NCBI GenBank assembly: GCA_014191855.1
Contig: BJHF01000048.1
Coordinates: 1 to 50,216 of the forward strand
From: Deltaproteobacteria bacterium
Lineage (GTDB): Bacteria; Myxococcota_A; UBA796; SXON01
Direction: 5' to 3'
Length of the DNA: 50,216 nt
In this document: positions 16,710 to 25,844 of the stretch, piece by piece
How positions within the stretch are numbered: position 1 is the stretch's first letter
Layout of the letters: each line of letters begins with the position of its first letter
The notes under the pieces: generated by a model
Told to the model about the DNA's origin: nothing
The model's database searches: none
The model's input: only the letters and a program-made list of their open reading frames with translations
Program-made: the position numbers and the translations under genes

Positions 16710-18260
16710 TTACTGCGAAATCATCTTCTTGAGGTTGCCATACTGCTTCACCTTGAACCAGGTGAGCTCACCTCGGCGCCAGTATTGCAAACCCACGTGC
16801 GCCATCCGAACGTAGTTGGCACCCCAGGCCAGATAGAACACCTTCTCGATGTTCTCGGGCTTCTTCCAGTGCTCGCGCTCGTCGATGAGCTTGCGGATGA
16901 AGCTTTTGGGTACGAAGTTCTTGGACGCCAAGCAGTAGATCGCCAGGTAGAACCGGTCTTCGTCGGAGCGCGGCCAGTCCATTGAAACGCGGAACTGCTT
17001 CCAGCTCTTTGTAGCGCGCCCTTCGACGTCGTTCGCGTCCAGCAAGCCATCCGCCAGCATCTTGCGCGTCAGCGTGGTGTGCGGGAAGTAGTTGAGGCTG
17101 TAGAAATAGATCGAGTAGGGGCGGGGCAGCTCCAGGAGGAACTCCGCCGTTTCGAGCTTCATCTCTTCGGTCGCGTACGGATTATCAATGATCACGTCGT
17201 ACACGATGTCCATCTGGAGCTTCTTGTTGAACTCTCCAAATTTGAGGATCGCGGCGTTGCCCGGGGAGCGGTTGTGGATCTCCTTCGACTCCTTGGACGA
17301 GCCCGACTCGATGCCGGTTTGCACCCGGATCAAGCCGGCTTCCTTGAGCTTGGTGAGCATGTCTTCCCGCAACATCGGCGGGATGAGCAGGCACTCGAAA
17401 GGGATGCCGATGCGACTCGGGTATTTCTCGAGGAACTCGTCCATCCACTGCTGGCCGAACGCGAAGCTCGTGTCGTCGTCGATCTTCACGCGGGCGACCT
17501 TTGGGAAGGTCTTCTTCATCAGCTCCAATTCGCCGAGGATGTGCTCCACGGAGCGGGCCCGGTAGAAGTCCTTCCCCTTCTCGTCGTACACGTCGCGGAG
17601 GATGGACACATAGCAGTACGAGCAGTTGTAGGGGCACCCACGACTGAAGTAGATGCGGTACTCGGCGCCCCGCTTCCAGGGCTCCTCGATCGTCATCTTG
17701 TCGGCTTCGATGTAGTACTTGTTCTCGTCGCGCACGTCGGGGTACGGCAACCAGTCCATGTCCTTGATGAGCGGCCGCGGGCTGTTGCAGAAGATCTTGC
17801 CGTTCTTGTTGGCGTAGATGTTCGGGATGTTCGTGGTGTCGCCGCCATCGCGTAGCGCGGTGCACAGGTCGATCGCCGCCACCTCGCCTTCGCCCACGCA
17901 CACGTAGTCCACGTGGGGGATGCACTCTTCGGGGCATGACGTGGGGTGAATGCCGCCCCACACGATGGGGATGTTCGGGAACTCGGCCTTGATCCGGTCG
18001 GTTACCGACTTCGCCATCGGGAACAGCGACGACATGAAGCCGAGCCCGATCAGATCGGCCTTCTGATCGCGGATGACGCCGAGCGCCATCTGGATCTCCT
18101 TCTCCGTCGGCATCTCCAGCATGTTGTGGCGCCAATCGCGCAGGAACACGATGCTCGTGTCGAACCCTGCCCGATCCAGGGCGGCGGAGATGTAGCGGAT
18201 ACCGGCGTTCTCGACCGAATAGATGGTGAGCAGCACGACGGAGAAGCGCTTGGGAGCCAT
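16710..18260 (-). CDS. B12-binding radical SAM protein
   Basis: 516 residues. The N-terminal B12-binding-like Rossmann domain (about 1-150) has LIGLGFMSSLFP and VWGGIHPTSCPEECIP. The radical SAM core carries the iron-sulfur motif CPYNCSYC near residue 210, then KIDDDTSFAF and RVQTGIESGS. A C-terminal domain of about 130 residues is rich in Trp and Tyr. The family methylates or rearranges unreactive carbons; the substrate is not predictable here. It lies 25 bp downstream of a second radical SAM gene in the same direction, so the two likely form an operon and act in one pathway. It is convergent with the ATPase cassette. Confidence 0.85.
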   Translation of the reverse strand: MAPKRFSVVLLTIYSVENAGIRYISAALDRAGFDTSIVFLRDWRHNMLEMPTEKEIQMALGVIRDQKADLIGLGFMSSLFPMAKSVTDRIKAEFPNIPIVWGGIHPTSCPEECIPHVDYVCVGEGEVAAIDLCTALRDGGDTTNIPNIYANKNGKIFCNSPRPLIKDMDWLPYPDVRDENKYYIEADKMTIEEPWKRGAEYRIYFSRGCPYNCSYCYVSILRDVYDEKGKDFYRARSVEHILGELELMKKTFPKVARVKIDDDTSFAFGQQWMDEFLEKYPSRIGIPFECLLIPPMLREDMLTKLKEAGLIRVQTGIESGSSKESKEIHNRSPGNAAILKFGEFNKKLQMDIVYDVIIDNPYATEEMKLETAEFLLELPRPYSIYFYSLNYFPHTTLTRKMLADGLLDANDVEGRATKSWKQFRVSMDWPRSDEDRFYLAIYCLASKNFVPKSFIRKLIDEREHWKKPENIEKVFYLAWGANYVRMAHVGLQYWRRGELTWFKVKQYGNLKKMISQ

Positions 18261-18285
18261 GCGGAGTCCTCGCGGGGGGGTCTAA

Positions 18286-19689
18286 TCAGGCCACGAGCAT
18301 ACGCAGGCCGGCAGTGGCTTTGCGCATGAAGTCCTTCGGGCTCTGGATCTGGGTGATGTTGCGCGCAACGAACTTCGGGCGCCAATAGAAACGTTTGTAC
18401 GCCAGGTCCAGCATCTCGCGCAGCTCGGCGCGGGTGAAGTGTTCGTCCCACACCTGCGCCTTGAAGTCTTCGTTCGGGCGGCGCATGAACTCCATCCACG
18501 GCGTGACGTCGAGCACGCCATCGCGCTCTCCTTCGTCGTAGAGTGTGGTGCCGGGGAAGGGAGTAAGCACGTTGAACATGACGAAGTCGGGATCGAGCTT
18601 GATGCTGTACGCGATGGTGTCCATCACGTCTTCGCGGGTGCGCTCCACCGGCGTGCCGATCATGAAGTAGGCCACGGTGTTGATGCCGACCTCGCGGCAC
18701 AGCCGGAAGGCGCTCTCGATCTCGCGCACCGTCACGTCTTTTTTCAGGCGCAACAAGCCTTCTTCGGTGCCCTGCTCCACGCCGAACTGGATGCGGTGGC
18801 AGCCCGCTTCCTTCATCTTCGTGAGCAGCTCGCGGTTCATGCCCTTCACGCGGAAGCGCACCGTCCAACGCAGCTTCAGGCCGCGTTCGAGGATCGCGTC
18901 GCACAGGTCGATGACGCGCTGGTTGGTGATGTTGAACGTGTCGTCCACAAAGTAGAACTCCTCGATGCCAAGATCGAGGCAGGACTTGATCTCTTCGCAC
19001 ACGCGCGCGGGGGACATCACGCGGTAGCGGTGGCGGGGCGTGTTGCAGAACGTGCAGCGGTAGGGGCAGCCGCGGCTGGAGATGAGGGTGGTGAAGATGC
19101 CGCCCTTGCCCATCACGTCGTAGTAGCGGCGGTAGTCGACCATCGTGCGATCGACGATCGGGTAATCATCGAGGTTGTTGCTGAAGTAGACGTCCTGCTC
19201 GGGGACGGGGTCGTCGGGGTGGCACATGGTGCCGGCGATGCCCTTCGGGGTTTCACCCTTCGCCCACGCGTCGCACAGGTCCACCATCGGCTTCTGGCCT
19301 TCGCCCTTCACCACCGCGTCTACGCCCGGGAGGCCGACGCACTCGCGCGGGAAGTCGCTCACGTGGGGGCCGCCGACGACGACGTACTTCGCGCCCGCGG
19401 CCTTCGCGGTTTTGACCGTCTTCAGCACGTCCACGAGCTGCACGGTGAACGCCGTGACGCCGACCACATCCGGCTTCCACTCCCGGATCTTCTGCTCCAG
19501 GACGTCGTATTCCATGTCGTCGAGCTGGGCGTCGACGATGGTGACCTCGTGGCTCGACTGATCGCGGATGAACTGCGCGATGCACATGAGCGCGAGTGGG
19601 GGGTAGCTGAGGTTCTCCGCCGACACTGCCTCAGGCACCTCGCTCTCGACGGTGTGTTTGGCGGGCGGACGGATGAGCATGACGCGCAT
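18286..19689 (-). CDS. B12-binding radical SAM protein
   Basis: 467 residues from ATG 19689 (GAGG nine bases upstream). The open frame continues to 19914, but that part overlaps the divergent promoter region and is not coding-like. The N-terminus MLIRPP...YPPLALMCIAQF is typical of B12-binding radical SAM enzymes, with VVGVTAFTVQ and VVGGPHVSDFP in the cobalamin domain. The cluster-binding motif CPYRCTFC lies near residue 210, followed by FVDDTFNI and IQFGVEQG. It shows only general similarity to its neighbour, so it is not a recent duplicate. Lipid, hopanoid or peptide modification are all possible. It is first of a two-gene unit and divergent from the MopE-repeat gene. Confidence 0.85.
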   Translation of the reverse strand: MRVMLIRPPAKHTVESEVPEAVSAENLSYPPLALMCIAQFIRDQSSHEVTIVDAQLDDMEYDVLEQKIREWKPDVVGVTAFTVQLVDVLKTVKTAKAAGAKYVVVGGPHVSDFPRECVGLPGVDAVVKGEGQKPMVDLCDAWAKGETPKGIAGTMCHPDDPVPEQDVYFSNNLDDYPIVDRTMVDYRRYYDVMGKGGIFTTLISSRGCPYRCTFCNTPRHRYRVMSPARVCEEIKSCLDLGIEEFYFVDDTFNITNQRVIDLCDAILERGLKLRWTVRFRVKGMNRELLTKMKEAGCHRIQFGVEQGTEEGLLRLKKDVTVREIESAFRLCREVGINTVAYFMIGTPVERTREDVMDTIAYSIKLDPDFVMFNVLTPFPGTTLYDEGERDGVLDVTPWMEFMRRPNEDFKAQVWDEHFTRAELREMLDLAYKRFYWRPKFVARNITQIQSPKDFMRKATAGLRMLVA

Positions 19690-19813
19690 GGGCACGAACC
19701 TCGGCGGTTGAGTTTCGCGCGTTCTGGGCAAGGATCGCAAGGGTTGATCGGGACGAGGTGCGGGTTTGGTGAGGCCGGTGACGCGCAGGCGACCCTCGGC
19801 GCAAGATCGCGGG

Positions 19814-19819
19814 TACACT
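19814..19819 (+). promoter_or_regulatory. -10-like hexamer TACACT, leaderless GTG start
   Basis: TACACT is followed by six bases and then GTG at 19826, the first codon of the MopE-repeat protein. The predicted transcription start coincides with the GTG. Confidence 0.45.
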
Positions 19820-19825
19820 GGGCGG

Positions 19826-20545
19826 GTGTTCGCGCTGCTCCTCGCCGGCTTCGTGTTCGCGGGGAACGACCTCGACGGCGACGCGTGGGCGGAGCCGGAG
19901 GACTGCGACGACACCGATGCGGCCGTGCACCCCGAGGCCTATGACGCCTGGTACGACGGCGTGGACGCCGATTGTGCCGGCAATGACGACTTCGACCAGG
20001 ATGGCGACGGCGCGGAGAGCGACCTCTACGGCGGCGAAGATTGCGATGACCTGCATGCGTCGGTTCGCCCGGATGCCGAGGACGTGTTCTACGACGGGGT
20101 CGACGCCGACTGCACGGGAAACGACGACTACGACGCCGATGGTGATGGCTTTCAAAGCGACATCTACGGCGGCGACGACTGCGACGACCACGAGTACACC
20201 TCGCACCCTGGCGCCAAGGATCAACCGTACGACAACGTGGACGCCGACTGCGGTGACGACGACGACTTCGACTGGGACGACGATGGTTTTGTGTCCAGTC
20301 GCTTCGGCGGCGACGACTGCGACGACGAGAATCCGGAGGTTCACCCCGGCGCGGCGGACATCGTCAACGACCGGGTAGACCAGGACTGCGATGGCCACGC
20401 CGCGACGCAGAAACACGAACGGCCCGCGTCGGAGGACGCAGGCTGTTTGGGGGGCTCAGCGTCGGCGCTGGGTCTCGGGATGCTCACCGTCGCGGCGGGG
20501 CGACGGCGCGGGAACTGGCGCCGAAACGGCGCGAAGCAGGCTTAG
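19826..20545 (+). CDS. Secreted MopE-type metal-binding-repeat protein
   Basis: 239 residues from GTG 19826. The short signal FALLLAGFVFAGN leads into four or more repeats of the form D-x-D-G-D-G ... DCDD ... VHPGA-x-D ... YDGVDADC. This is the putative metal-binding motif seen in MopE-like proteins and common in Myxococcota surface proteins. The Asp clusters probably bind calcium and the Cys pairs are likely disulfides. The C-terminus DAGCLGGSASALGLGMLTVAAGRRRG is a MYXO-CTERM-like sorting tail. An upstream ATG at 19766 is in frame but precedes the promoter-like hexamer. It is divergent from the radical SAM pair and convergent with rpmG. Confidence 0.78.
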   Translation: MFALLLAGFVFAGNDLDGDAWAEPEDCDDTDAAVHPEAYDAWYDGVDADCAGNDDFDQDGDGAESDLYGGEDCDDLHASVRPDAEDVFYDGVDADCTGNDDYDADGDGFQSDIYGGDDCDDHEYTSHPGAKDQPYDNVDADCGDDDDFDWDDDGFVSSRFGGDDCDDENPEVHPGAADIVNDRVDQDCDGHAATQKHERPASEDAGCLGGSASALGLGMLTVAAGRRRGNWRRNGAKQA

Positions 20546-20548
20546 GGC

Positions 20549-20737
20549 CTACTTCGTTTCCTTGTGCATCGTGACCTTGCGCTCGTAGCGGCAGTACTTC
20601 TGCAGCTCGAGGCGCGCCGCGGTGTTCTTCTTGTTCTTCTGGGTGTTGTAGCGGCTCACACCCGGGATGCCGCTCTCGCGACAAGTGGTGCACTCCACGT
20701 GGATCACTTGGCGACCCAGTGCTTTCTTCTTGGCCAT
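20549..20737 (-). CDS. rpmG: Large ribosomal subunit protein bL33
   Basis: 62 residues, with [31 protein letters not shown] and a final HKETK, the standard L33 signature and order. The first zinc-ribbon Cys pair (CTTC) is kept, but the second has only one Cys (KYCRYERK), so it is a partly Cys-minus form. A short insert (SGIPGVSR) lies after the first Cys pair. GGAG lies six bases before the ATG. It is the last gene of a minus-strand run whose other members look unrelated to translation, so cotranscription may be incidental. Confidence 0.93.
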   Translation of the reverse strand: MAKKKALGRQVIHVECTTCRESGIPGVSRYNTQKNKKNTAARLELQKYCRYERKVTMHKETK

Positions 20738-20766
20738 GTTCGACTCCGAATCGAGAGGGCCGCCCG

Positions 20767-21636
20767 CTAATGCGGTGCCTCGCCACCGTCAACGCGGGCC
20801 GCGAGCCACGGGAGGTGCTGGCCGGGCCAACGGCGCACATGCGCGGCCAGTTTTGGGGCGATCTCATGGGTTTGCACCGGCGGCGTGATCTCCACGCGCC
20901 AGCGTTTGTCGCGCTCACGGTGAACGAGCACGAGCCGGATGGGCGCGGACGAGTGCTGGGCGAGGAAGCGGTCGAGGGGCAAGCCGAGCACGGCGCCGCC
21001 GGTGATCGCCTCCTCGATGTCGCCCGCCGCGCCGCCGGCGCGCGCCCGCGTGATGACCGCGTGCACGCCTCGCCCTTCGGCCAGGGCTCCGCTCCCGGCG
21101 GCGACGTCGGTCGCCCACAGCACCGGAACGCGCAGGCGAAGCTCTGTGAAGCGCCGGTGCATCCAACGGTCCGCGATCGAGGCGCTCGGGGGCTCGACGG
21201 AGGCCGGATGCAACGCGCACAAGCCGGGACGCACTGCGGCCAGGGCGCGCACGCCCACGAGGGGATGCGGCGCGCCGAGCGCGACGTAGAGCGCCGGTGC
21301 ATCGAGGGGATCGACCCCGGAGAGCTCGGCGTACCGTTCCAGCCACTGGGGCTCGACGCGGCCGAGCACCAGCTCCTCGAGGCGGCGCTGCAAGTCCACA
21401 TCCTGGGCCTCGCGCGCGAGGGCTTCGGCCGCGAGGCCGCCGACGCCGGAGAGCCGCCGGGCCTCGACGAGGAAGGCGTCGGCGCGGGCGTGGCGGATCG
21501 CGTTCTCGGCCCGCCAGCCGAGCCCGGCCAGCGCACGCAGGACCTCCGGCTCGTCGGGCGGGAGCACGTTGCGGGCGCACTCCACGAGCGCCGCGCGCAG
21601 CAGACCCCTAAAACTTGAGCTGGCAGTCCACTTCAC
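20767..21636 (-). CDS. Uncharacterised protein, possibly helical repeats
   Basis: Up to 289 residues. The GTG at 21636 gives the longest form and overlaps the upstream gene by about 29 bases; a start just after 21608 (AGGGG then CTG) is also possible. The N-terminal half is Ala/Leu-rich and helical ([27 protein letters not shown]...), reminiscent of HEAT-like repeats. The C-terminal half has a mixed region with [10 protein letters not shown] and [16 protein letters not shown]. No signal peptide, membrane helix or catalytic motif is evident. It lies between a lipoprotein gene and rpmG on the minus strand. I do not recognise the family. Confidence 0.6.
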   Translation of the reverse strand: MKWTASSSFRGLLRAALVECARNVLPPDEPEVLRALAGLGWRAENAIRHARADAFLVEARRLSGVGGLAAEALAREAQDVDLQRRLEELVLGRVEPQWLERYAELSGVDPLDAPALYVALGAPHPLVGVRALAAVRPGLCALHPASVEPPSASIADRWMHRRFTELRLRVPVLWATDVAAGSGALAEGRGVHAVITRARAGGAAGDIEEAITGGAVLGLPLDRFLAQHSSAPIRLVLVHRERDKRWRVEITPPVQTHEIAPKLAAHVRRWPGQHLPWLAARVDGGEAPH

Positions 21637-22348
21637 GCACGGCCTCCACGCCGAAGCTCACCGCGCCATCGTCTGGCGTATACACCCAGTCCTGGGATTC
21701 GAGGATCGCCGTCGCGTTTCGGGTGGGCCCGATAAGATCGCTGCAGTCGCCGCAACGCACGGCGCACACCCGGCTGTGCTCCGACTCCACCTCCGCCTCG
21801 CCCCACGCCAGCACCACCTGCACCGTGAGCTCGTCCACACGGCGCCAACGCACCATCTCGCGAACCATCGGGAAGAACGCCGCGGGATCGGCGGCGGCCG
21901 CTTCGGTGAGCTGCATGAAGGCGGGGACCGAGTCCGCGCCGGGCGGGGTTGCCGCTTGCGACGTGGCGAAGTCGCAGCGCATCACCCGGTCCTGTCGGTA
22001 GAACACGTTCTCCTCGTCGTACCTGCGAAAATCCCACCAGCGATCATCGCCGGCCCAGGCCTTGTGGGTGCCGACGGTGTCGGGCTCCCGCTCCAGCACC
22101 CACGCTTCGGCCTCCGCCATGTCGTCCGAGCAGAAGGCGGGTTGAACCTCCGTGCCGATCCATCGGATCGCCTGGTTGTTCAGCGCCCCCTCGTTGAAGC
22201 CCAACACCTCCGAGCTGGTCCACTTGCTCAGGCTGTCGCAGAGCTGCTGGTCGTTGTAGCTCGCATCGCAGTCGGGGAGGCCGAGGGTGTCGTATTGTAC
22301 CGGGAGATCCTCTGGATAGGGGACGAAGCAGGCGGCGAGGAGGATCAT
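21608..22348 (-). CDS. Lipoprotein of unknown function
   Basis: 246 residues from ATG 22348, which overlaps the upstream gene's TGA (ATGA at 22345-22348). It starts MILLAACFVP, a minimal lipobox with Cys at position 7 and no basic n-region; no alternative start codon lies just upstream in frame. The mature domain has many Trp and acidic residues and about eight Cys (CDASYNDQQLC, FCSDD, MRCDFAT, VCAVRCGDC, VDCQLKF), consistent with an exported disulfide-bonded protein. No family was recognised. Its tight coupling to the two membrane proteins upstream suggests a shared envelope complex. Confidence 0.66.
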   Translation of the reverse strand: MILLAACFVPYPEDLPVQYDTLGLPDCDASYNDQQLCDSLSKWTSSEVLGFNEGALNNQAIRWIGTEVQPAFCSDDMAEAEAWVLEREPDTVGTHKAWAGDDRWWDFRRYDEENVFYRQDRVMRCDFATSQAATPPGADSVPAFMQLTEAAAADPAAFFPMVREMVRWRRVDELTVQVVLAWGEAEVESEHSRVCAVRCGDCSDLIGPTRNATAILESQDWVYTPDDGAVSFGVEAVREVDCQLKF

Positions 22349-23397
22349 TCCACCCCCACCACCACGTCCCTCACCCGCACCACCCCCGAGCCCCCCTGGT
22401 TGTCCACGCAGAGCCGCACCTGGGCCGCGGCCTCGTGCTGGGGGATCGTTTGCTTGAACGACGCCCAGTCCTGCACGAGCCGCCCGTTCGCCACGAACAC
22501 CTGCGAGCCGCCGGGAACGACGCCTTGCGGCAGGATTTTTCCGCCCGCGTCGAGCAGGCGCACCCCGACGCGGGCCCCCTTCGACCCGGGGGTGCCCACA
22601 TGGTCGAGCGCCCAGCTCCCCGCCACGGACACGGCGCCCGTCATGGGTGTCGTTTCCGAGAGGCAAGCCATGGGCGGCTTGGCCAGGTCTGCGCCTTCCA
22701 CCTCAAGAACGCCGTCCACGTAGCGCACGAGATTGCCTGCGAGCGATGGGGGAACGGCGTACCAACCGCCGCCGACTTCGCCCTTTGGCGGCCCCGTACG
22801 AGGTTTGGGCAAAGGCGCCTCGGGCGTTGCCGCCGGTAGGGCCGCGGGCTCGGTTGCGATGCTCGCCGCGGATGGCGCGATGGCTTCAGCGGCCCCCGGA
22901 GGAGGGCTCCGCCAGTAGGCCACGCCGGCCGCCAGCGCGAGCGCCCCGGCACCGGCGTAGAACACCCACCCCGGCAAGCTGGCCCCGCCCGCCGGGGGCT
23001 CCGGACGAACCCCCTCCGGCGCGAGCACCGGTCCACCCGGCACCTCGTCCTCGCCGATCGCGACGACGTTTCCCCCGCGGTCCACCTGCGCCCAGCCCGG
23101 GATGTATGACCAGGAGCCCTCGTTGAGCCGCCCGATCCGGCGCGCAAGCTCGCCGCTGGGGTCGGCGCCGACGGGCACCACCACTCCCACGGCGGCAACC
23201 CAAGCGGCGAGGGCCGCCGCGGAGTCCACGCTCACCACGCGGAAGCGCCCACCCGCGGCGTGAGCGCGCGCCGCGAGGCGGAGGACACGTTCGGCTTCCG
23301 GCGTGAACGCATGCTCGACGAAGCATAGTAATTCGCCGTTGAGCGGCACCGGTGCGCCCGCGGCATCCACCAGCGTGAGGTCGCCGACCACGATCAT
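22345..23397 (-). CDS. Membrane protein: thioredoxin-fold-like N-terminus, helix, exported C-terminal domain
   Basis: 350 residues. Residues 1-110 look like a degenerate thioredoxin/peroxiredoxin fold (GELLCFVEHAFTPEAERVLRLAAR, then VVVPVGADPSGELARRIG and SWSYIPGWAQVDRGGNVV) without the catalytic Cys. A single membrane helix follows near 145-165 (GWVFYAGAGALALAAGVAYW), then a Pro/Ala-rich linker and a beta-sandwich domain (about 225-350) ending VRLCVDNQGGSGVVRVRDVVVGVE, like carbohydrate-binding or sulfatase-associated modules. It overlaps the sulfatase gene upstream (23394-23397) and the lipoprotein gene downstream, both as ATGA. Its N-terminal layout parallels that of the sulfatase protein. 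Confidence 0.65.
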   Translation of the reverse strand: MIVVGDLTLVDAAGAPVPLNGELLCFVEHAFTPEAERVLRLAARAHAAGGRFRVVSVDSAAALAAWVAAVGVVVPVGADPSGELARRIGRLNEGSWSYIPGWAQVDRGGNVVAIGEDEVPGGPVLAPEGVRPEPPAGGASLPGWVFYAGAGALALAAGVAYWRSPPPGAAEAIAPSAASIATEPAALPAATPEAPLPKPRTGPPKGEVGGGWYAVPPSLAGNLVRYVDGVLEVEGADLAKPPMACLSETTPMTGAVSVAGSWALDHVGTPGSKGARVGVRLLDAGGKILPQGVVPGGSQVFVANGRLVQDWASFKQTIPQHEAAAQVRLCVDNQGGSGVVRVRDVVVGVE

Positions 23398-25829
23398 GGT
23401 GCCCCCTCGCCCTCGGCGTACCCGAGCGCCTCGAGTTGGGCTTTTTCGGCCGCGCTGATCTCACGGTCGCCGGTGGGCACCGCCGGGGTGAGGCTGCCGC
23501 CGGACGAGAACTCGCGGTACAAGGCGGCGATCGCCTCGGCGTCGGCGGCCCGTGTCTTCGCGACATCCTGGTGTTCGCCCGGGTCGGGCCCCAGATCGTA
23601 CGCAGCGAGCACCTTCCCTTCCGGCGAAACCACCACCTTGAGCCCATTGGAGCCGATTACGGCCTCCCGCTCTACGCCCTTCTCGGCCACGGTCGTAACC
23701 GCGAACGCGCGCCCTTCCGCGCCCGCGTCGATCATCGCCCGCAGCGAGCGCCCCACCGTACCCTCGGCGGACAACCCTGCATAATCCAGCAGAGTCGGCA
23801 CCAGATCGACGTGCTGCGTGAGGCCCGCGACGACCTTCCCTGGCGACACGAGCCCGGGCGCCCACACCACGAGCGGCACGTGGATGTCGTGCTCCCAGAG
23901 GGTTCCGTGCGCGAAGTACTTGTCGTGGTCGGTCATGCTCTCGCCGTGATCGGCGGTCACGACCAGCAGCGTGGACTGATCCAAGCCCTCGGCTTTGAGC
24001 CAGTCGGTAAGCTCCCCGATCACCTGGTCGGCGTAGAAGATATCGGCGTCGTACCTTGCGACATAGTGGCGGCGATCGGTGTGGCCCTCGTCGAACACGT
24101 AGTCGGGCACCACCTTGCCTCGCTGCTTCCCCTTGCCTTCCGGCACCTTCGCGCGGTCGGCTTCCCAGAGGGCGTCCCCCACGAAGCGATCCTCGACCGC
24201 GGTGGGCGGGCGGTAGGGGCCGTGCGGATCGAACAGGTGCACCCACGAGAAGGTGTTGTCGTGTTTGTGAGCGGCGAACCAGTCCTTGAACCGGGCGATG
24301 GGCTGATCGGCCGGCGTGTCGTTCTTGAAGTTGAAGAAGGTCTGGAAGCCTTGATTGAACCCGTAGTTCTGCGCGAGCAGGAACTGCGCCAGAAAGGCAC
24401 TCGTGAGGTACCCACCTTCGCCGAACCGCTCCGCCACGGTGACGGCACTCTCGGGGAGCATCGCGACGTTGTCCTGCACGCCGAGGTGCTGAGGGTACTG
24501 ACTGGCGATCAGCGCGCTGAGGCTCGGGCGGGTGTAGGGAACCTGGACATAGTGGTTGTCGAACCGGGCGCCCTCGCTGGCGAGGCGGACGAGGTTCGGT
24601 GTCGTGTCGCGACCGTAGCCGCCGAGCCCCGTGTGATCGACACGGAGCGTTTCGATCGTGAGGAGCAGCACGTGCGGGAGGGGGAACGACGCCGTGCTCG
24701 TGGCGCGGAGCTTCTCAAATCGGAGATCGCGGATGGCGAAGCTGCCGGCTTTGCCGCCCGTTTCGAAGTTCCAGCGAAGCTGAACCTTGTTGGTGCCCTC
24801 CGGCGCCGTGGCCCGCAATACGAGGGGCACTGGCCCCGACACCTCGGCCTCGATGGAGCGCGTGGCCTGCTCCAGGTACTCGCGGTTGTGGAAGAAGGCG
24901 ACGCCGATCTGGGCGGGGTGGGCGCGCGTGGTGCCCGGATCGAGCGTGAGGGAGACGACGACGGATTCGCCTGCTTCGATGGGCGCAGGCTTGGCCGCGA
25001 AGGCGATCTTGGCGGCCGATCCATAGGTGAACCGAGCCGCTTCGCCATCGGCCGCCACGGTGACGGAACCGCCGCGATCGTTGGTGTGCCAGCCGTCGGG
25101 ACGGCCGTCCCCAGCCACCGCCTCGCCGAAGCCGAGCGCCTCGCCCGAGTCGGCCAGGAGGCCTGGGTTTGGCACCTCGAGGGGCGTCAATTCGAGGGTG
25201 AGGCCGTCGGCGCTCGCGCGCGTCGTGGGGGGAAGGGGCCCGTGCGGTGCGGAGGGGCGCGTGTCTGTGGCGGTTGGCGCGCCGGCGTCGGGCTTCTGCG
25301 CGGCCGCGACCGCGCTGGATGCATCAACCGCTGCACCGCCGCCGGCCATGCGGGAGATCGCGAGGGCGACGAGCACCCAGACCGCGGTGGCCGCGAGGCC
25401 AGGCCACCAGGAAGAACCTGCGGTCGCGGGGGGGCGTTGCGGGGGGTCGCTCGCGACCCCCTGCCCCATGATCCGGGCCGTCGCGGTCACCACGCCGCCT
25501 CGAAGCTCGAACGTTCGCCCGATCCCCCACCCGGTGACGCCCCAGGCCCTCGCGACCGCGCCCGGCGGGCGATCGTCGCAATACACGGGAATGCTCAGCC
25601 CCTCCGCGGCGAGCCAGGCAACCGCCACGACCGGCGCGTCAGGAACGACGAATGCCACATTCTCCGAGGACAAGCTTCGACACGCGGACGCACACCCGGG
25701 CACGAAGGCACCCGTGAGAAACACGACGGTGCCTTCGGAGGGAAGCTCGACCGGCCCTCCATCCAGCCCACGCACCGCGCCGCCCGGGGTGGCGCTTCCG
25801 ACGGCTAGGGGCGCTCGAGGCGTGGTCAC
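23394..25829 (-). CDS. Membrane-anchored sulfatase with peroxiredoxin-like N-terminal domain
   Basis: 811 residues from GTG 25829. Residues 1-130 resemble an AhpC/Prx-type fold (GTVVFLTGAFVPGCASACRSL, then IPVYCDDRPPGAVARAWGV). A membrane helix lies near 148-165 (WPGLAATAVWVLVALAISRM). A beta-sandwich region (about 210-370) precedes the sulfatase domain, which has LLLTIETLRVDHTG, YTRPSLSALIASQYPQHLG with Thr433 in the nucleophile place, VHLFDPHGPY and VTADHGESMTDHDKYFAHG. The first metal Asp is Glu (TIET). As Thr replaces Cys or Ser, phosphotransfer or phosphatase chemistry is as likely as sulfatase. It heads an overlapping gene run; GTG is preceded by a -10-like TACCGT. Confidence 0.8.
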   Translation of the reverse strand: MTTPRAPLAVGSATPGGAVRGLDGGPVELPSEGTVVFLTGAFVPGCASACRSLSSENVAFVVPDAPVVAVAWLAAEGLSIPVYCDDRPPGAVARAWGVTGWGIGRTFELRGGVVTATARIMGQGVASDPPQRPPATAGSSWWPGLAATAVWVLVALAISRMAGGGAAVDASSAVAAAQKPDAGAPTATDTRPSAPHGPLPPTTRASADGLTLELTPLEVPNPGLLADSGEALGFGEAVAGDGRPDGWHTNDRGGSVTVAADGEAARFTYGSAAKIAFAAKPAPIEAGESVVVSLTLDPGTTRAHPAQIGVAFFHNREYLEQATRSIEAEVSGPVPLVLRATAPEGTNKVQLRWNFETGGKAGSFAIRDLRFEKLRATSTASFPLPHVLLLTIETLRVDHTGLGGYGRDTTPNLVRLASEGARFDNHYVQVPYTRPSLSALIASQYPQHLGVQDNVAMLPESAVTVAERFGEGGYLTSAFLAQFLLAQNYGFNQGFQTFFNFKNDTPADQPIARFKDWFAAHKHDNTFSWVHLFDPHGPYRPPTAVEDRFVGDALWEADRAKVPEGKGKQRGKVVPDYVFDEGHTDRRHYVARYDADIFYADQVIGELTDWLKAEGLDQSTLLVVTADHGESMTDHDKYFAHGTLWEHDIHVPLVVWAPGLVSPGKVVAGLTQHVDLVPTLLDYAGLSAEGTVGRSLRAMIDAGAEGRAFAVTTVAEKGVEREAVIGSNGLKVVVSPEGKVLAAYDLGPDPGEHQDVAKTRAADAEAIAALYREFSSGGSLTPAVPTGDREISAAEKAQLEALGYAEGEGAP

Positions 25830-25836
25830 AGCCCCT

Positions 25837-25842
25837 ACGGTA
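25837..25842 (-). promoter_or_regulatory. -10-like hexamer TACCGT before the GTG start
   Basis: On the minus strand TACCGT is followed by seven bases and then GTG at 25829. The predicted transcript would have a one-base leader. TAGGTT lies just upstream as an alternative hexamer. Confidence 0.35.
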
Positions 25843-25844
25843 AC

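Noticed and set aside
18439..19944. 501-codon plus-strand frame over the second radical SAM gene
   Set aside because: Antisense; composition His/Val/Arg-rich and no family. The radical SAM motifs are on the other strand.
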